NCBI GenBank assembly: GCA_949752795.1
Contig: OX457059.1
Span: forward strand, 176,402,242-176,466,241
From: Hyperoodon ampullatus
Lineage: Eukaryota > Chordata > Mammalia > Artiodactyla > Ziphiidae
DNA length: 64,000 bases
Direction: 5' to 3'
The translations under genes were made by a program, and so were the position numbers. The notes beneath the pieces were generated by a model, which was given only the letters and a program-made list of their open reading frames with translations, made no database searches and had not been told where the DNA came from. This document shows positions 32,669 to 45,731 of the stretch, in pieces (position 1 is the stretch's first letter; each line of letters begins with the position of its first letter).

Positions 32669-34253
32669 ATGCTACTCCTGAGTCATGCCCTGACAGTGTC
32701 CCCAGCTAAGGACCTGATGCTAGGCCTCACTCGGGTCCTGTCGCTCTCCCTACATCAGGCTGTGACGCTGTCCCTACCTGAAGCCCTGACACTGGTTCTA
32801 AACAAGGCCCCGATATTCTCAGTAACTAATGTGTTGACACTATACCTGGGTCATGTCCTGACAGTATACCTAGATCATAACTTATCCCTGTCTTTAGCTA
32901 AAGTCGAGCCTCTTATGGCAACTAAAGCCCTGATGCTATGCTTAACTCAGGCCCTGAATTTAGCCCCAAGGCCGTGATACTGTCCCTAACTAAGGCACTG
33001 ATATTGTCCCTAAGTAAGGGCAGTACTCTCTTCCTAAGTCTGGCCCTGCAATTATATATAACAAAGGCTCTGACGCTCGTCCTAACCAAGGCCCTGACAC
33101 TACTTCTAACTCAGGCCCTGACATTATACCTAACGAAGGCTCTGATGCTAACCCTAACTAAGGCCCTGACAGTGACCCTGACTAAGGCCTTGACACTATT
33201 CCTAAGTAAGCCCCTAGTCCTAGCCCTAGCCCTAGCCCTAGCCCCAGCCTCAGCCCCAGTCCCAGCTCCTGCCCCAGCTCCTACAGAGGCCTTTATGCTC
33301 CTCCTAATCCTTGCCCTGACACTGTCCTCAACTAAGGCCTTGACACTACTACTAACTCAGGCCGTGATACTGTCCCTAACTAAGTCCCTGACAGTGTCCC
33401 TGACTAATTGCCTGACTCTCCTCCTAACTCTGGCCCTGCCATTATACATAACAAAGCTCTAACGCTCGTCCTTACAAAGGACCTGGCACTGTCCCTCACT
33501 AAGGCCCTGACACTACTTCTAACTCAAGCTCTGACATTATACCACACAAAGGCTATGATGCTAACCCTAACTAAGGCCCTGACAGTGACCCTAACTAAGG
33601 CCTTGACACTATTCCTAACTAAGGCCCTAGCCCTAGCCCTCCCCTATCCGATCCCCATCCCCATCCCCGTCCCCGTCCCCATCCCCATCCCCATCCCCAT
33701 CCCCATTCCCATCCCCAGTCCCTGATGGTGATCCTACAGAGGCCCTTATGCTCCTCCTAGGTCTTGCCCTGACACTGTCCCTACCAAAGGCCGTGATACT
33801 GGTCCTAAAGAAGGCCCAGGTGCTCTCGATAACTAAGGCCTTCAAAGTGTCCCTTGCTCTGTTGCTGACTTTATCCCTAGTGCGTAGTTAATGTCCTGCC
33901 TCTTACCCTACCTGAAGCCCTAATACTGTCCCTAACTAAGGCCCTCACTAGTCATCACTAAGGCCCTGACACTGTTTGTAAGTAAAGCCTGGAAGCTGTC
34001 CCTAATGCAGGCCCTGCTGCCGGCAATAACTAAAGGCCTAACACTATGCTGAGCTAATATACTGACCCATCTCGAACCAAGGTCCTGACACTATCCCTAA
34101 GTGAGCCCTGATGCTGGCCCTAAATAAAGCCGTGAGGCTGTCCCTAACACAGGCCCTGAAGGTATCCGTAACGGAGGCTTTGACACTCCACCTAACTGAG
34201 GCCCTGATCATGTCTTTAACTAAGACCGTAATGCTGATCCTACGGAGGCCCTG
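32669..34253 (+). repeat. Higher-order unit U1 (1585 bp)
   Basis: First regular unit. CCCTAG/CCCAGC tract at 33211-33283; CCCCAT/CCCCGT tract at about 33651-33716. Its start has CTACTCCTGAG where most have CTGCTCCCGAG. Confidence 0.9.
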
Positions 34254-35448
34254 ATTCTGCTCCCGAGTTATGCCCTGACAGTGTCCCCAGCTAAGGACCT
34301 GATGCTAGGCCTCACTCGGGCCCTGTTGCTCTCCCTACGTGAGGCTCTGACGCTGTCCCTACCTGAAGCCCTGACACTGGTTCTAAAGAAGGCCCGGATA
34401 TTCTCAGTAACCAATGTGTTGACACTATACCTGGGTCATGTCCTGACAGTATACCTAGATCTTAACTTATCCCTGTCTTTAGCTAAAGTCGAGCCTCTTA
34501 TGGCAACTAAAGCCCTGATGCTATGCTTAACTCAGGCCCTGAATTTAGCCCCAAGGCCGTGATACTGTCCCTAACTAAGGCACTGATATTGTCCCTAAGT
34601 AAGGGCGGTACTCTCTTCCTAACTCTGGCCCTGCAATTATATATAACAGAGGCTCTGACGCTCATCCTAACCAAGGCCCTGACACTGTCCCTCACTAAGG
34701 CCCTGACACTACTTCTAACTCAGGCCCTGACATTATACCTAACGAAGGCTCTGATGCTAACCCTAACTAAGGTCCTGACAGTGACCATGACTAAGGCCTT
34801 GACACTATTCCTAACTAAGGCCCTAGCCCTAGCCCTCCCCTATCCGATCCCCATCCCCATCCCCGTCCCCGTCCCCATCTCCATCTCCATCCCCATCCCC
34901 ATTCCCATCCCCAGTCCCTGATGCTGATCCTACAGAGGCCCTTATGCTCCTCCTAGGTCTTGCCCTGACACTGTCCCTACCAAAGGCCGTGATACTGGTC
35001 CTAAAGAAGGCCCAGGTGCTCTCGATAACTAAGGCCTTCAAAGTGTCCCTTGCTCCGTTCCTGAATTTATCCCTAGTGCGTAGTTAATGTCCTGCCTCTT
35101 ACCCTACTTGAAGCCCTAATACTGTGCCTAACTAAGCCCTCACTAGTCATCACTAAGGCCCTGACACTGTTTGTAAGTAAAGCCTGGAAGCTGTCCCTAA
35201 TGCAGGCCCTGCTGCCGGCAATAACTAAAGGCCTAACACTATGCTGAGCTAATATACTGACCCATCTTGAACCAAGGTCCTGACACTATCCCTAAGTGAG
35301 CCCTGATGCTGGCCCTAAATAAAGCCGTGAGGCTGTCCCTAACACAGGCCCTGAAGCTGTCCGTAATGGAGGCCTTGACACTCCACCTAACTGAGGCCCT
35401 GATCATGTCTTTAACTAAGACCGTAATGCTGATCCTACGGAGGCCCTG
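34254..35448 (+). repeat. Higher-order unit U2, deletion variant (1195 bp)
   Basis: Starts ATTCTGCTCCCGAGTTATG. Lacks the segment with the CCCTAG/CCCAGC tract: 408 bases, exactly 17 monomers, shorter than U4. Private markers GGTCCTGACAGTGACCATG shared with U7. Confidence 0.9.
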
Positions 35449-36542
35449 ATGCTGCTCCTGAGTCATTCCCTGACAGTGTCCCCAGCTAAGTACCTGATGC
35501 TAGGCCTCACTCGGGCCCTGTCGCTCTCCCTACATCAGGCTGTGATGCTGACCCTACCTGAAGCCCTGACACTGGTTCTAAACGAGGCCCCGATATTCTC
35601 AGTAACTAATGTGTTGACACTATACCTGGGTCATGTCCTGAAAGTATACCTAGATCTTAACTTATCCCTGTCTTTAGCTAAAGTCGAGCCTCTTATGGCA
35701 ACTAAAGCCCTGATGCTATGCTTAACTGAGGCCCTGAATTTAGCCCCAAGGCCGTGATACTGTCCCTAACTAAGGCACTGATATTGTCCCTAAGTAAGGG
35801 CGGTACTCTCTTCCTAACTCTGGCCCTGCAATTATATATAACAAAGGCTCTGTCGCTCGTCCTAACCAAGGCCATGACACTGTCCCTCACTAAGGCCCTG
35901 ACACTATTCCTAACTAAGGCCCTAGCCCTAGCCCTCCCCCATCCGATCCCCATCCCCATCCCCGTCCCCGTCCCCATCCCCATCCCCATCCCCATTCACA
36001 TCCCCAGTCCCTGATGCTGATCCTACAGAGGCCCTTATGCTCCTCGTAGGACTTGCCCTGACACTGTTCCTACCAAAGGCCGTGATACTGGTCCTAAAGA
36101 AGGCCCAGGTGCTCTCTATAACTAAGGCCTTCAAAGTGTCCCTTGCTCCGTTCCTGACTTTATCCCTAGTGCGTAGTTAAAGTCCTGCCTCTTACCCTAC
36201 CTGAAGCCCTAATACTGTCCCTAACTAAGGCCCTCACTAGTCATCACTAAGGCCCTGACACTGTTTGTAAGTAAGGCCTGGAAGGTGTCCCTCATGCAGG
36301 CCCTGCTGCCGGCAATAACTAAAGGCCTAACACTATCCTGAGCTAATACACTGACCCATGTCGAACCAAGGTCCTGACACTAACCCTAAGTCAGCCCTGA
36401 TGCTGGCCCTAAATAAAGCCGTGAGGCTGTCCCTAACACAGGCCCTGAAGCTATCCGTAACGGAGGCCTTGACACTCCACCTAACTGAGGCCCTGATCAT
36501 GTCTTTAACTAAGACCGTAATGCTGATCCTACGGAGGCCCTG
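35449..36542 (+). repeat. Higher-order unit U3, deletion variant (1094 bp)
   Basis: Shortest unit. The deletion is larger than in U2 and U7 (about 21 monomers) and joins CACTAAGGCCCTGACAC directly to TATTCCTAACTAAGG. Its 3' end has the CATGTCGAACC ... AAGTCAGCCC signature also at the ends of U13 and U17. Confidence 0.9.
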
Positions 36543-38145
36543 ATGCTGCTCCCGAGTCATGCCCTGACAGTGTCCCCAGCTAAGGACCTGATGCTAGGCC
36601 TCACTCGGGCCCTGTCGCTCTCCCTACGTGAGGCTCTGACGCTGTCCCTACCTGAAGCCCTGACACTGGTTCTAAAGAAGGCCCCGATATTTTCAGTAAC
36701 TAATGTGTTGACACTATACCTGGGTCATGTCCTGACAGTATACCTAGATCTTAACTTATCCCTGTCTTTAGCTAAAGTCGAGCCTCTTATGGCAACTAAA
36801 GCCCTGATGCTATGCTTAACTCAGGCCCTGAATTTAGCCCCAAGGCTGTGATACTGTCCCTAACTAAGGCACTGATATTGTCCCTAAGTAAGGGCGGTAC
36901 TCTCTTCCTAACTCTGGCCCTGCAATTATATATAACAAAGGCTCTGACGCTCATCCTAACCAAGGCCCTGACACTGTCCCTCACTAAGGCCCTGACACTA
37001 CTTCTAACTCAGGCCCTGACATTATACCTAAGGAAAGGCTCTGATGCTAAGCCTGACTAAGGCCCTGACGTTGACCCTGACTAAGGCCTTGACACTATTC
37101 CTAAGTAAGCCCCTAGTCCTAGCCCTAGGCCTAGCCCCAGCCTCAGGCCCAGTCCCAGCTCCTGCCCCACCTCCTACAGAGGCCTTTATGCTCCTCCTAA
37201 TCCTTGCCCTGACACTGTCCTCAACTAAGGCCTTGACACTACTACTAACTCAGGCCGTGATACTGTCCCTAACTAAGTCCCTGACAGTGTCCCTGACTAA
37301 TTGCCTGACTCTCCTCCTAACTCTGGCCCTGCCATTATACATAACAAAGCTCTAACGCTCGTCCTTACAAAGGACCTGGCACTGTCCCTCACTAAGGCCC
37401 TGACACTACTTCTAACTCAAGCTCTGACATTATACCACACAAAGGCTGTGATGCTAACCCTAACTAAGGCCCTGACAGTGACCCTAACTAAGGCCTTGAC
37501 ACTATTCCTAACTAAGGCCCTAGCCCTAGCCCTCCCCTATCCGATCCCCATCCCCATCCCCGTCCCCGTCCCCATCTCCATCTCCATCCCCATCCCCATT
37601 CCCATCCCCAGTCCCTGATGCTGATCCTACAGAGGCCCTTATGCTCCTCGTAGGTCTTGCCCTGACACTGTCCCTACCAAAGGCCGTGATACTGGTCCTA
37701 AAGAAGGCCCAGGTGCTCTCGATAACTAAGGCCTTCAAAGTGTCCCTTGCTCCGTTCCTGAATTTATCCCTAGTGCGTAGTTAATGTCCTGCCTCTTACC
37801 CTACCTGAAGCCCTAATACTGTGCCTAACTAAGCCCTCACTAGTCATCACTAAGGCCCTGACACTGTTTGTAAGTAAAGCCTGGAAGCTGTCCCTAATGC
37901 AGGCCCTGCTGCCGGCAATAACTAAAGGCCTAACACTATGCTGAGCTAATATACTGACCCATCTGGAACCAAGGTCCTGACACTATCCCTAAGTGAGCCC
38001 TGATGCTGGCCCTAAATAAAGCCGTGAGGCTGTCCCTAACACAGGCCCTGAAGCTATCCGTAACGGAGTCCTTGACACTCCACCTAACTTAGGCCTTGAT
38101 CATGTCTTTAACTAAGACCGTAATGCTGATCCTACGGAGGCCCTG
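36543..38145 (+). repeat. Higher-order unit U4 (1603 bp)
   Basis: Standard unit with all landmarks. Followed by U5 of exactly the same length. Confidence 0.9.
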
Positions 38146-39748
38146 ATGCTGCTCCCGAGTCATGCCCTGACAGTGTCCCCAGCTAAGGACCTGATGCTAG
38201 GCCTCACTCGGGCCCTGTCGCTCTCCCTACGTGAGGCTCTGACGCTGTCCCTACCTGAAGCCCTGACACTGGTTCTAAAGAAGGCCCCGATATTCTCAGT
38301 AACTAATGTGTTGACACTATACCTGGGTCATGTCCTGACAGTATACCTAGATCTTAACTTATCCCTGTCTTTAGCTAAAGTCGAGCCTCTTATGGCAACT
38401 AAAGCCCTGATGCTATGCTTAACTCAGGCCCTGAATTTAGCCCCAAGGCCGTGATACTGTCCCTAACTAAGGCACTGATATTGTCCCTAAGTAAGGGCGG
38501 TACTCTCTTCCTAACTCTGGCCCTGCAATTATATATAACAAAGGCTCTGACGCTCATCCTAACCAAGGCCCTGACACTGTCCCTCACTAAGGCCCTGACA
38601 CTACTTCTAACTCAGGCCCTGACATTATACCTAAGGAAAGGCTCTGATGCTAACCCTGACTAAGGCCCTGACGTTGACCCTGACTAAGGCCTTGACACTA
38701 TTCCTAAGTAAGCCTCAAGTCCTAGCCCTAGCCCTAGCCCTAGCCCCAGCCTCAGCCCCAGTCCCAACTCCTGCCCCAGCTCGTACAGAGGCCTTTATGC
38801 TCCTCCTAATCCTTGCCCTGACACTGTCCTCAACTAAGGCCTTGACACTACTACTAACTCAGGCCGTGATACTGTCCCTAACTAAGTCCCTGACAGTGTC
38901 CCTGACTAATTGCCTGACTCTCCTCCTAACTCTGGCCCTGCCATTATAGATAAAAAGCTCTAAGGCTCGTCCTTACAAAGGACCTGGCACTGTCCCTCAC
39001 TAAGGCCCTGACACTACTTCTAACTCAAGCTCTGACATTATACCTAACAAAGGCTGTGATGCTAACCCTAACTAAGGCCCTGACAGTGACCCTAACTAAG
39101 GCCTTGACACTATTCCTAACTAAGGCCCTAGCCCTAGCCCTTCCCTATCCGATCCCCATCCCCATCCCCGTCCCCGTCCCCATCCCCATCCCCATCCCCA
39201 TTCCCATCCCCAGTCCCTGATGCTGATCCTACAGAGGCCCTTATGCTCCTCCTAGGTCTTGCCCTGACACTGTCCCTACCAAAGGCCGTGATACTGGTCC
39301 TAAAGAAGGCCCAGGTGCTCTCGATAACTAAGGCCTTCAAAGTGTCCCTTGCTCTGTTGCTGACTTTATCCCTAGTGCGTAGTTAATGTCCTGCCTCTTA
39401 CCCTACCTGAAGCCCTAATACTGTCCCTAACTAAGGCCCTCACTAGTCATCACTAAGGCCCTGACACTGTTTGTAAGTAAAGCCTGGAAGCTGTCCCTAA
39501 TGCAGGCCCTGCTGCCGGCAATAACTAAAGGCCTAACACTATGCTGAGCTAATATACTGACCCATCTCGAACCAAGGTCCTGACACTATCCCTAAGTGAG
39601 CCCTGATGCTGGCCCTAAATAAAGCCGTGAGGCTGTCCCTAACACAGGCCCTGAAGGTATCCGTAACGGAGGCTTTGACACTCCACCTAACTGAGGCCCT
39701 GATCATGTCTTTAACTAAGACCGTCATGCTGATCCTAAGGAGGCCCTG
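38146..39748 (+). repeat. Higher-order unit U5 (1603 bp)
   Basis: Standard length. In the CCCTAG region it reads AGCCTCAAGTCC in place of AGCCCCTAGTCC, a change seen again in the partial last unit U21. Confidence 0.9.
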
Positions 39749-41334
39749 ATTCTGCTCCCGAGTTATGCCCTGACAGTGTCCCCAGCTAAGGACCTGATGC
39801 TAGGCCTCACTCGGGCCCTGTTGCTCTCCCTACGTGAGGCTCTGACGCTGTCCCTACCTGAAGCCCTGACACTGGTTCTAAAGAAGGCCCGGATATTCTC
39901 AGTAACCAATGTGTTGACACTATACCTGGGTCATGTCCTGACAGTATACCTAGATCTTAACTTATCCCTGTCTTTAGCTAAAGTCGAGCCTCTTATGGCA
40001 ACTAAAGCCCTGATGCTATGCTTAACTCAGGCCCTGAATTTAGCCCCAAGGCCGTGATACTGTCCCTAACTAAGGCACTGATATTGTCCCTAAGTAAGGG
40101 CGGTACTCTCTTCCTAACTCTGGCCCTGCAATTATATATAACAAAGGCTCTGACGCTCATCCTAACCAAGGCCCTGACACTGTCCCTCACTAAGGCCCTG
40201 ACACTACTTCTAACTCAGGCCCTGACATTATACCTAAGGAAAGGCTCTGATGCTAAGCCTGACTAAGGCCCTGATGTTGACCCTGACTAAGGCCTTGACA
40301 CTATTCCTAAGTAAGCCCCTAGTCCTAGCCCTAGGCCTAGCCCCAGCCTCAGCCTCAGTCCCAGATCCTGCCCCAGCTCCTACAGAGGCCTTTATGCTCC
40401 TCCTAATCCTTGCCCTGACAGTGTCCTCAACTAAGGCCTTGACACTACTACTAACTCAGGCCGTGATACTGTCCCTAACTAAGTCCCTGACAGTGTCCCT
40501 GACTAATTGCCTGACTCTCCTCCTAACTATGGCCCTGCCATTATACATAACAAAGCTCTAAGGCTCGTCCTTACAAAGGACCTGGCACTGTCCCTCACTA
40601 AGGCCCTGACACTACTTCTAATTGAAGCTCTGACATTATACCTAACAAAGGCTGTGATGCTAACCCTAACTAAGGCCCTGACAGTGACCCTAACTAAGGC
40701 CTTGACACTATTCCTAACTAAGGCCCTAGCCCAAGCCCTCCCCTATCCTATCCCCATCCCCATCCCCATCCCCATCCCCATGTCCATCCCCATCCCCAGT
40801 CCCTGATGCTGATCCTACAGAGGCCCTTATGCTCCTCCTAGGTCTTGCCCTGACACTGTCCCTACCAAAGGCCGTGATACTGGTCCTAAAGAAGGCCCAG
40901 GTGCTCTCGATAACTAAGGCCTTCAAAGTGTCCCTTGCTCCGTTGCTGACTTTATCCCTAGTGCGTAGTTAATGTCCTGCCTCTTACCCTAACTGAAGCC
41001 CTAATACTGTCCCTAACTAAGGCCCTAACTAGTCATCACTAAGGCCCTGACACTGTTTGTAAGTAAAGCCTGGAAGCTGTCCCTAATGCAGGCCCTGCTG
41101 CCGGCAATAACTAAAGGCCTAACACTATCCTGAGCTAATATACTGACCCATCTCGAACCAAGGTCCTGACACTATCCCTAAGTGAGCCCTGATGCTGGCC
41201 CTAAATAAAGCCGTGAGGCTGTCCCTAACACAGGCCCTGAAGCTATCCGTAACGGAGGCCTTGACACTCCACCTAACTGAGGCCCTGATCATGTCTTTAA
41301 CTAAGACCGTAATGCTGATCCTACGGAGGCCCTG
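39749..41334 (+). repeat. Higher-order unit U6 (1586 bp)
   Basis: Starts ATTCTGCTCCCGAGTTATG like U2, and shares the AAGGCCCGGATATTC variant with it. U2 and U6 each stand next to or one step from a 1195-bp unit. Confidence 0.9.
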
Positions 41335-42529
41335 ATGCTGCTCCCGAGTCATGCCCTGACAGTGTCCCCAGCTAAGGACCTGATGCTAGGCCTCACTCGG
41401 GCCCTGTCGCTCTCCCTACGTCAGGCTGTGACGCTGTTCCTACGTGAAGCCCTGACACTGGTTCTAAACAAGGCCCCGATATTCTGAGTAACTAATGTGT
41501 TGACACTATACCTGGGTCATGTCCTGACAGTATACCTAGATCTTAACTTATCCCTGTCTTTAGCTAAAGTCGAGCCTCTTATGGCAACTAAAGCCCTGAT
41601 GCTATGCTTAACTCAGGCCCTGAATTTAGCCCCAAGGCCATGATACTGTCCCTAACTAAGACACTGATATTGTCCCTAAGTAAGGGCGGTACTCTCTTCC
41701 TAACTCTGGCCCTGCAATTATATATAACAGAGGCTCTGACGCTCATCCTAACCAAGGCCCTGACACTGTCCCTCACTAAGGCCCTGACACTACTTCTAAC
41801 TCAGGCCCTGACATTATACCTAACGAAGGCTCTGATGCTAACCCTGACTAAGGTCCTGACAGTGACCATGACTAAGGCCTTGACACTATTCCTAACTAAG
41901 GCCCTAGCCCTAGCCCTCCCCTATCCGATCCCCATCCCCATCCCCGTCCCCGTCCCCATGTCCATCTCCATCCCTATCCCCATTCCCTCCCCAGTCCCTG
42001 ATGCTGATCCTACAGAGGCCCTTATGCTCCTCCTAGGTCTTGCCCTGACACTGTCCCTACCAAAGGCCGTGATACTGGTCCTAAAGAAGGCCCAGGTGCT
42101 CTCGATAACTAAGGCCTTCAAAGTGTCCCTTGCTCCGTTGCTGACTTTATCCCTAGTGCGTAGTTAATGTCCTGCCTCTTACCCTACCTGAAGCCCTAAT
42201 ACTGTCCCTAACTAAGGCCCTGACTAGTCATCACTAAGGCCCTGACACTGTTTGTAAGTAAAGCCTGGAAGCTGTCCCTAATGCAGGCCCTGCTGCCGGC
42301 AATAACTAAAGGCCTAACACTATCCTGAGCTAATATACTGACCCATCTCGAACCAAGGTCCTGACACTATCCCTAAGTGAGCCCTGATGCTGGCCCTAAA
42401 TAAAGCCGTGAGGCTGTCCCTAACACAGGCCCTGAAGCTATCCGTAACGGAGGCCTTGACACTCCACCTAACTGAGGCCCTGATCATGTCTTTAACTAAG
42501 ACCGTAATGCTGATCCTACGGAGGCCCTG
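41335..42529 (+). repeat. Higher-order unit U7, deletion variant (1195 bp)
   Basis: Same length, same missing segment and same private markers as U2, 7081 bases away, so the two descend from one deleted unit. Confidence 0.9.
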
Positions 42530-44133
42530 ATGCTGCTCCTGAGTCATGCCCTGACAGTGTCCCCAGCTAAGGACCTGATGCTAGGCCTCACTCGGGCCCT
42601 GTCGCTCTCCCTACGTCAGGCTGTGACGCTGTCCCTACCTGAAGCCCTGACACTGGTTCTAAACAAGGCCCCGATATTTTCAGTAACTAATGTGTTGACA
42701 CTATACCGGGGTCATGTCCTGACAGTATACCTAGATCATAACTTATCCTTGTCTTTAGCTAAAGTCGAGCCTCTTATGGCAACTAAAGCCCTGATGCTAT
42801 GCTTAACTGAGGCCCTGAATTTAGCCCCAAGGCCGTGATACTGTCCCTAACTAAGGCACTGATATTGTCCCTAAGTAAGGACGGTACTCTCTTCCTAACT
42901 CTGGCCCTGCAATTATATATAACAAAGTCTCTGACGCTCGTCGTAACCAAGGCCCTGACACTGTCCGTCACTAAGGCCCTGACACTACTTCTAACTCAGG
43001 CCCTGACATTATACCTAAGGAAAGGCTCTGATGCTAAGCCTGACTAAGGCCCTGACGTTGACCCTGACTAAGGCCTTGACACTATTCCTAAGTAAGCCCC
43101 TAGTCCTAGCCCTAGCCCTAGCCCCAGTCCCATCCTCAGCCCCAGTCCCAGCTCCTGCCCCAGCTCGTACAGGGGCCTTTATGCTCCTCCTAATGCTTGC
43201 CGTGACACTGTCCTCAACTAAGGCCTTGACACTACTACTAACTCAGTCCGTGATACTGTCCCTAACTAAGTCCCTGACAGTGTCCCTGACTAATTGCCTG
43301 ACTCTCCTCCTAACTCTGGCCCTGCCATTATACATAACAAAGCTCTAACGCTCGTCCTTACAAAGGACCTGGCACTGTCCCTCACTAAGGCCCTGACACT
43401 ACTTCTAACTCAAGCTCTGACATTATACCTAACAAAGGCTGTGATGCTAACCCTAACTAAGGCCCTGACAGTGACCCTAACTAAGGCCTTGACACTATTC
43501 CTAACTAAGGCCCTAGCCCTAGCCCTCCCCTATCCAATCCCCATCCCCATCCCCGTCCCCATCCCCATCCCCATCCCCATCCCCATTCACATCCCCAGTC
43601 CCTGATGCTGATCCTACAGAGGCCCTTATGCTCCTCGTAGGTCTTGCCCTGACACTGTTCCTTCCAAAGGCCGTGATCCTGGTCCTAAAGAAGGCCCAGG
43701 TGCTCTCTATAACTAAGGCCTTCAAAGTGTCCCTTGCTCCGTTCCTGACTTTATCCCTAGTGCGTAGTTAATGTCCTGCCTCTTACCCTACCTGAAGCCC
43801 TAATACTGTCCCTAACTAAGGCCCTCATTAGTCATCACTAAGGCCCTGACAGTGTTTGTAAGTAAGGCCTGGAAGGTGTCCGTCATGCAGGCCCTGCTGC
43901 CGGCAATAACTAAAGGCCTAACACTATGCTGAGCTAATATACTGACCCATCTCGAACCAAGGTCCTGACACTATCCCTAAGTGAGTCTTGATGCTGGCCC
44001 TAAATAAAGCCGTGAGGCTGTCCCTAACACAGGCCCTGAAGCTATCCGTAACGGAGGCCTTGACACTCCACCTAACTGAGGCCCTGATCATGTCTTTAAC
44101 TAAGACCGTAATGCTGATCCTACGGAGGCCCTG
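42530..44133 (+). repeat. Higher-order unit U8 (1604 bp)
   Basis: Standard unit. Shares CTCGTCGTAACCAAGG and ATGCTTGCCGTGACAC with U13. Confidence 0.9.
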
Positions 44134-45731
44134 ATGCTGCTCCCGAGTCATGCCCTGACAGTGTCCCCAGCTAAGGACCTGATGCTAGGCCTCACTCGGG
44201 CCCTGTCGCTCTCCCTACGTCAGGCTGTGACGCTGTCCCTACCTGAAGCCCTGACACTGGTTCTAAACAAGGCCCCGATATTCTCAGTAACTAATGTGTT
44301 GACACTATACCTGGGTCATGTCCTGACAGTATACCTAGATCTTAACTTATCCCTGTCTTTAGCTAAAGTCGAGCCTCTTATGGCAACTAAAGCCCTGATG
44401 CTATGCTTAACTCAGGCCCTGAATTCAGCCCCAAGGCTGTGATACTGTCCCTAACTAAGACACTGATATTGTCCCTAAGTAAGGGCGGTACTCTCTTCCT
44501 AACTCTGGCCCTGCAATTATATATAACAAAGGCTCTGTCGCTCGTCCTAACCAAGGCCGTGACACTGTCCCTCACTAAGGCCCTGACACTACTTCTAACT
44601 CAGGCCCTGACATTATACCTAAGGAAAGGCTCTGATGCTAAGCCTGACTAAGGCCCTGACGTTGACCCTGACTAAGGCCTTGACACTATTCCTAAGTAAG
44701 CCCCTAGTCCTATCCCTAGGCCTAGCCCCAGCCTCAGCCCCAGTCCCAGCTCCTGCCCCAGCTCCTACAGAGGCCTTTATGCTCCTCCTAATCCTTGCCC
44801 TGACACTGTCCTCAACTAATGCCTTGACACTACTACTAACTCGGGCCGTGATACTGTCCCTAACTAAGTCCCTGACAGTGTCCCTGACTAATTGCCTGAC
44901 TCTCCTCCTAACACTGGCCCTGCCATTATACATAACAAAGCTCTAAGGCTCGTCCTTACAAAGGACCTGGCACTGTCCCTCACTAAGGCCCTGACACTAC
45001 TTCTAACTCAAGCTCTGACATTATACCTAACAAAGGCTGTGATGCTAACCCTAACTAAGGCCCTGACAGTGACCCTAACTAAGGCCTTGACACTATTCCT
45101 AACTAAGGCCCTAGCCCTAGCCCTCCCCTATCCGATCCCCATCCCCATCCCCGTCCCCGTCCCCATCCCCATCCCCATTCCCATTCACATCCCCAGTCCC
45201 TGATGCTGATCCTACAGAGGCCCTTATGCTCCTCGTAGGTCTTGCCCTGACACTGTTCCTACCAAAGGCCGTGATACTGGTCCTAAAGAAGGCCCAGGTG
45301 CTCTCTATAACTAAGGCCTTCAAAGTGTCCCTTGCTCCGTTCCTGACTTTATCCCTAGTGCGTAGTTAATGTCCTGCCTCTTACCCTACCTGAAGCCCTA
45401 ATACTGTCCCTAACTAAGGCCCTCATTAGTCATCACTAAGGCCCTGACAGTGTTTGTAAGTAAGGCCTGGAAGGTGTCCGTCATGCAGGCCCTGCTGCCG
45501 GCAATAACTAAAGGCCTAACACTATGCTGAGCTAATATACTGACCCATCTGGAACCAAGGTCCTGACACTATCCCTAAGTGAGTCTTGATGCTGGCCCTA
45601 AATAAAGCCGTGAGGCTGTCCCTAACACAGGCCCTGAAGCTATCCGTAACGGAGGCCTTGACACTCCACCTAACTGAGGCCCTGATCATGTCTTTAACTA
45701 AGACCGTAATGCTGATCCTACGGAGGCCCTG
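44134..45731 (+). repeat. Higher-order unit U9 (1598 bp)
   Basis: First of three consecutive units with GAATTCAGCCCC in place of GAATTTAGCCCC. Confidence 0.9.
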
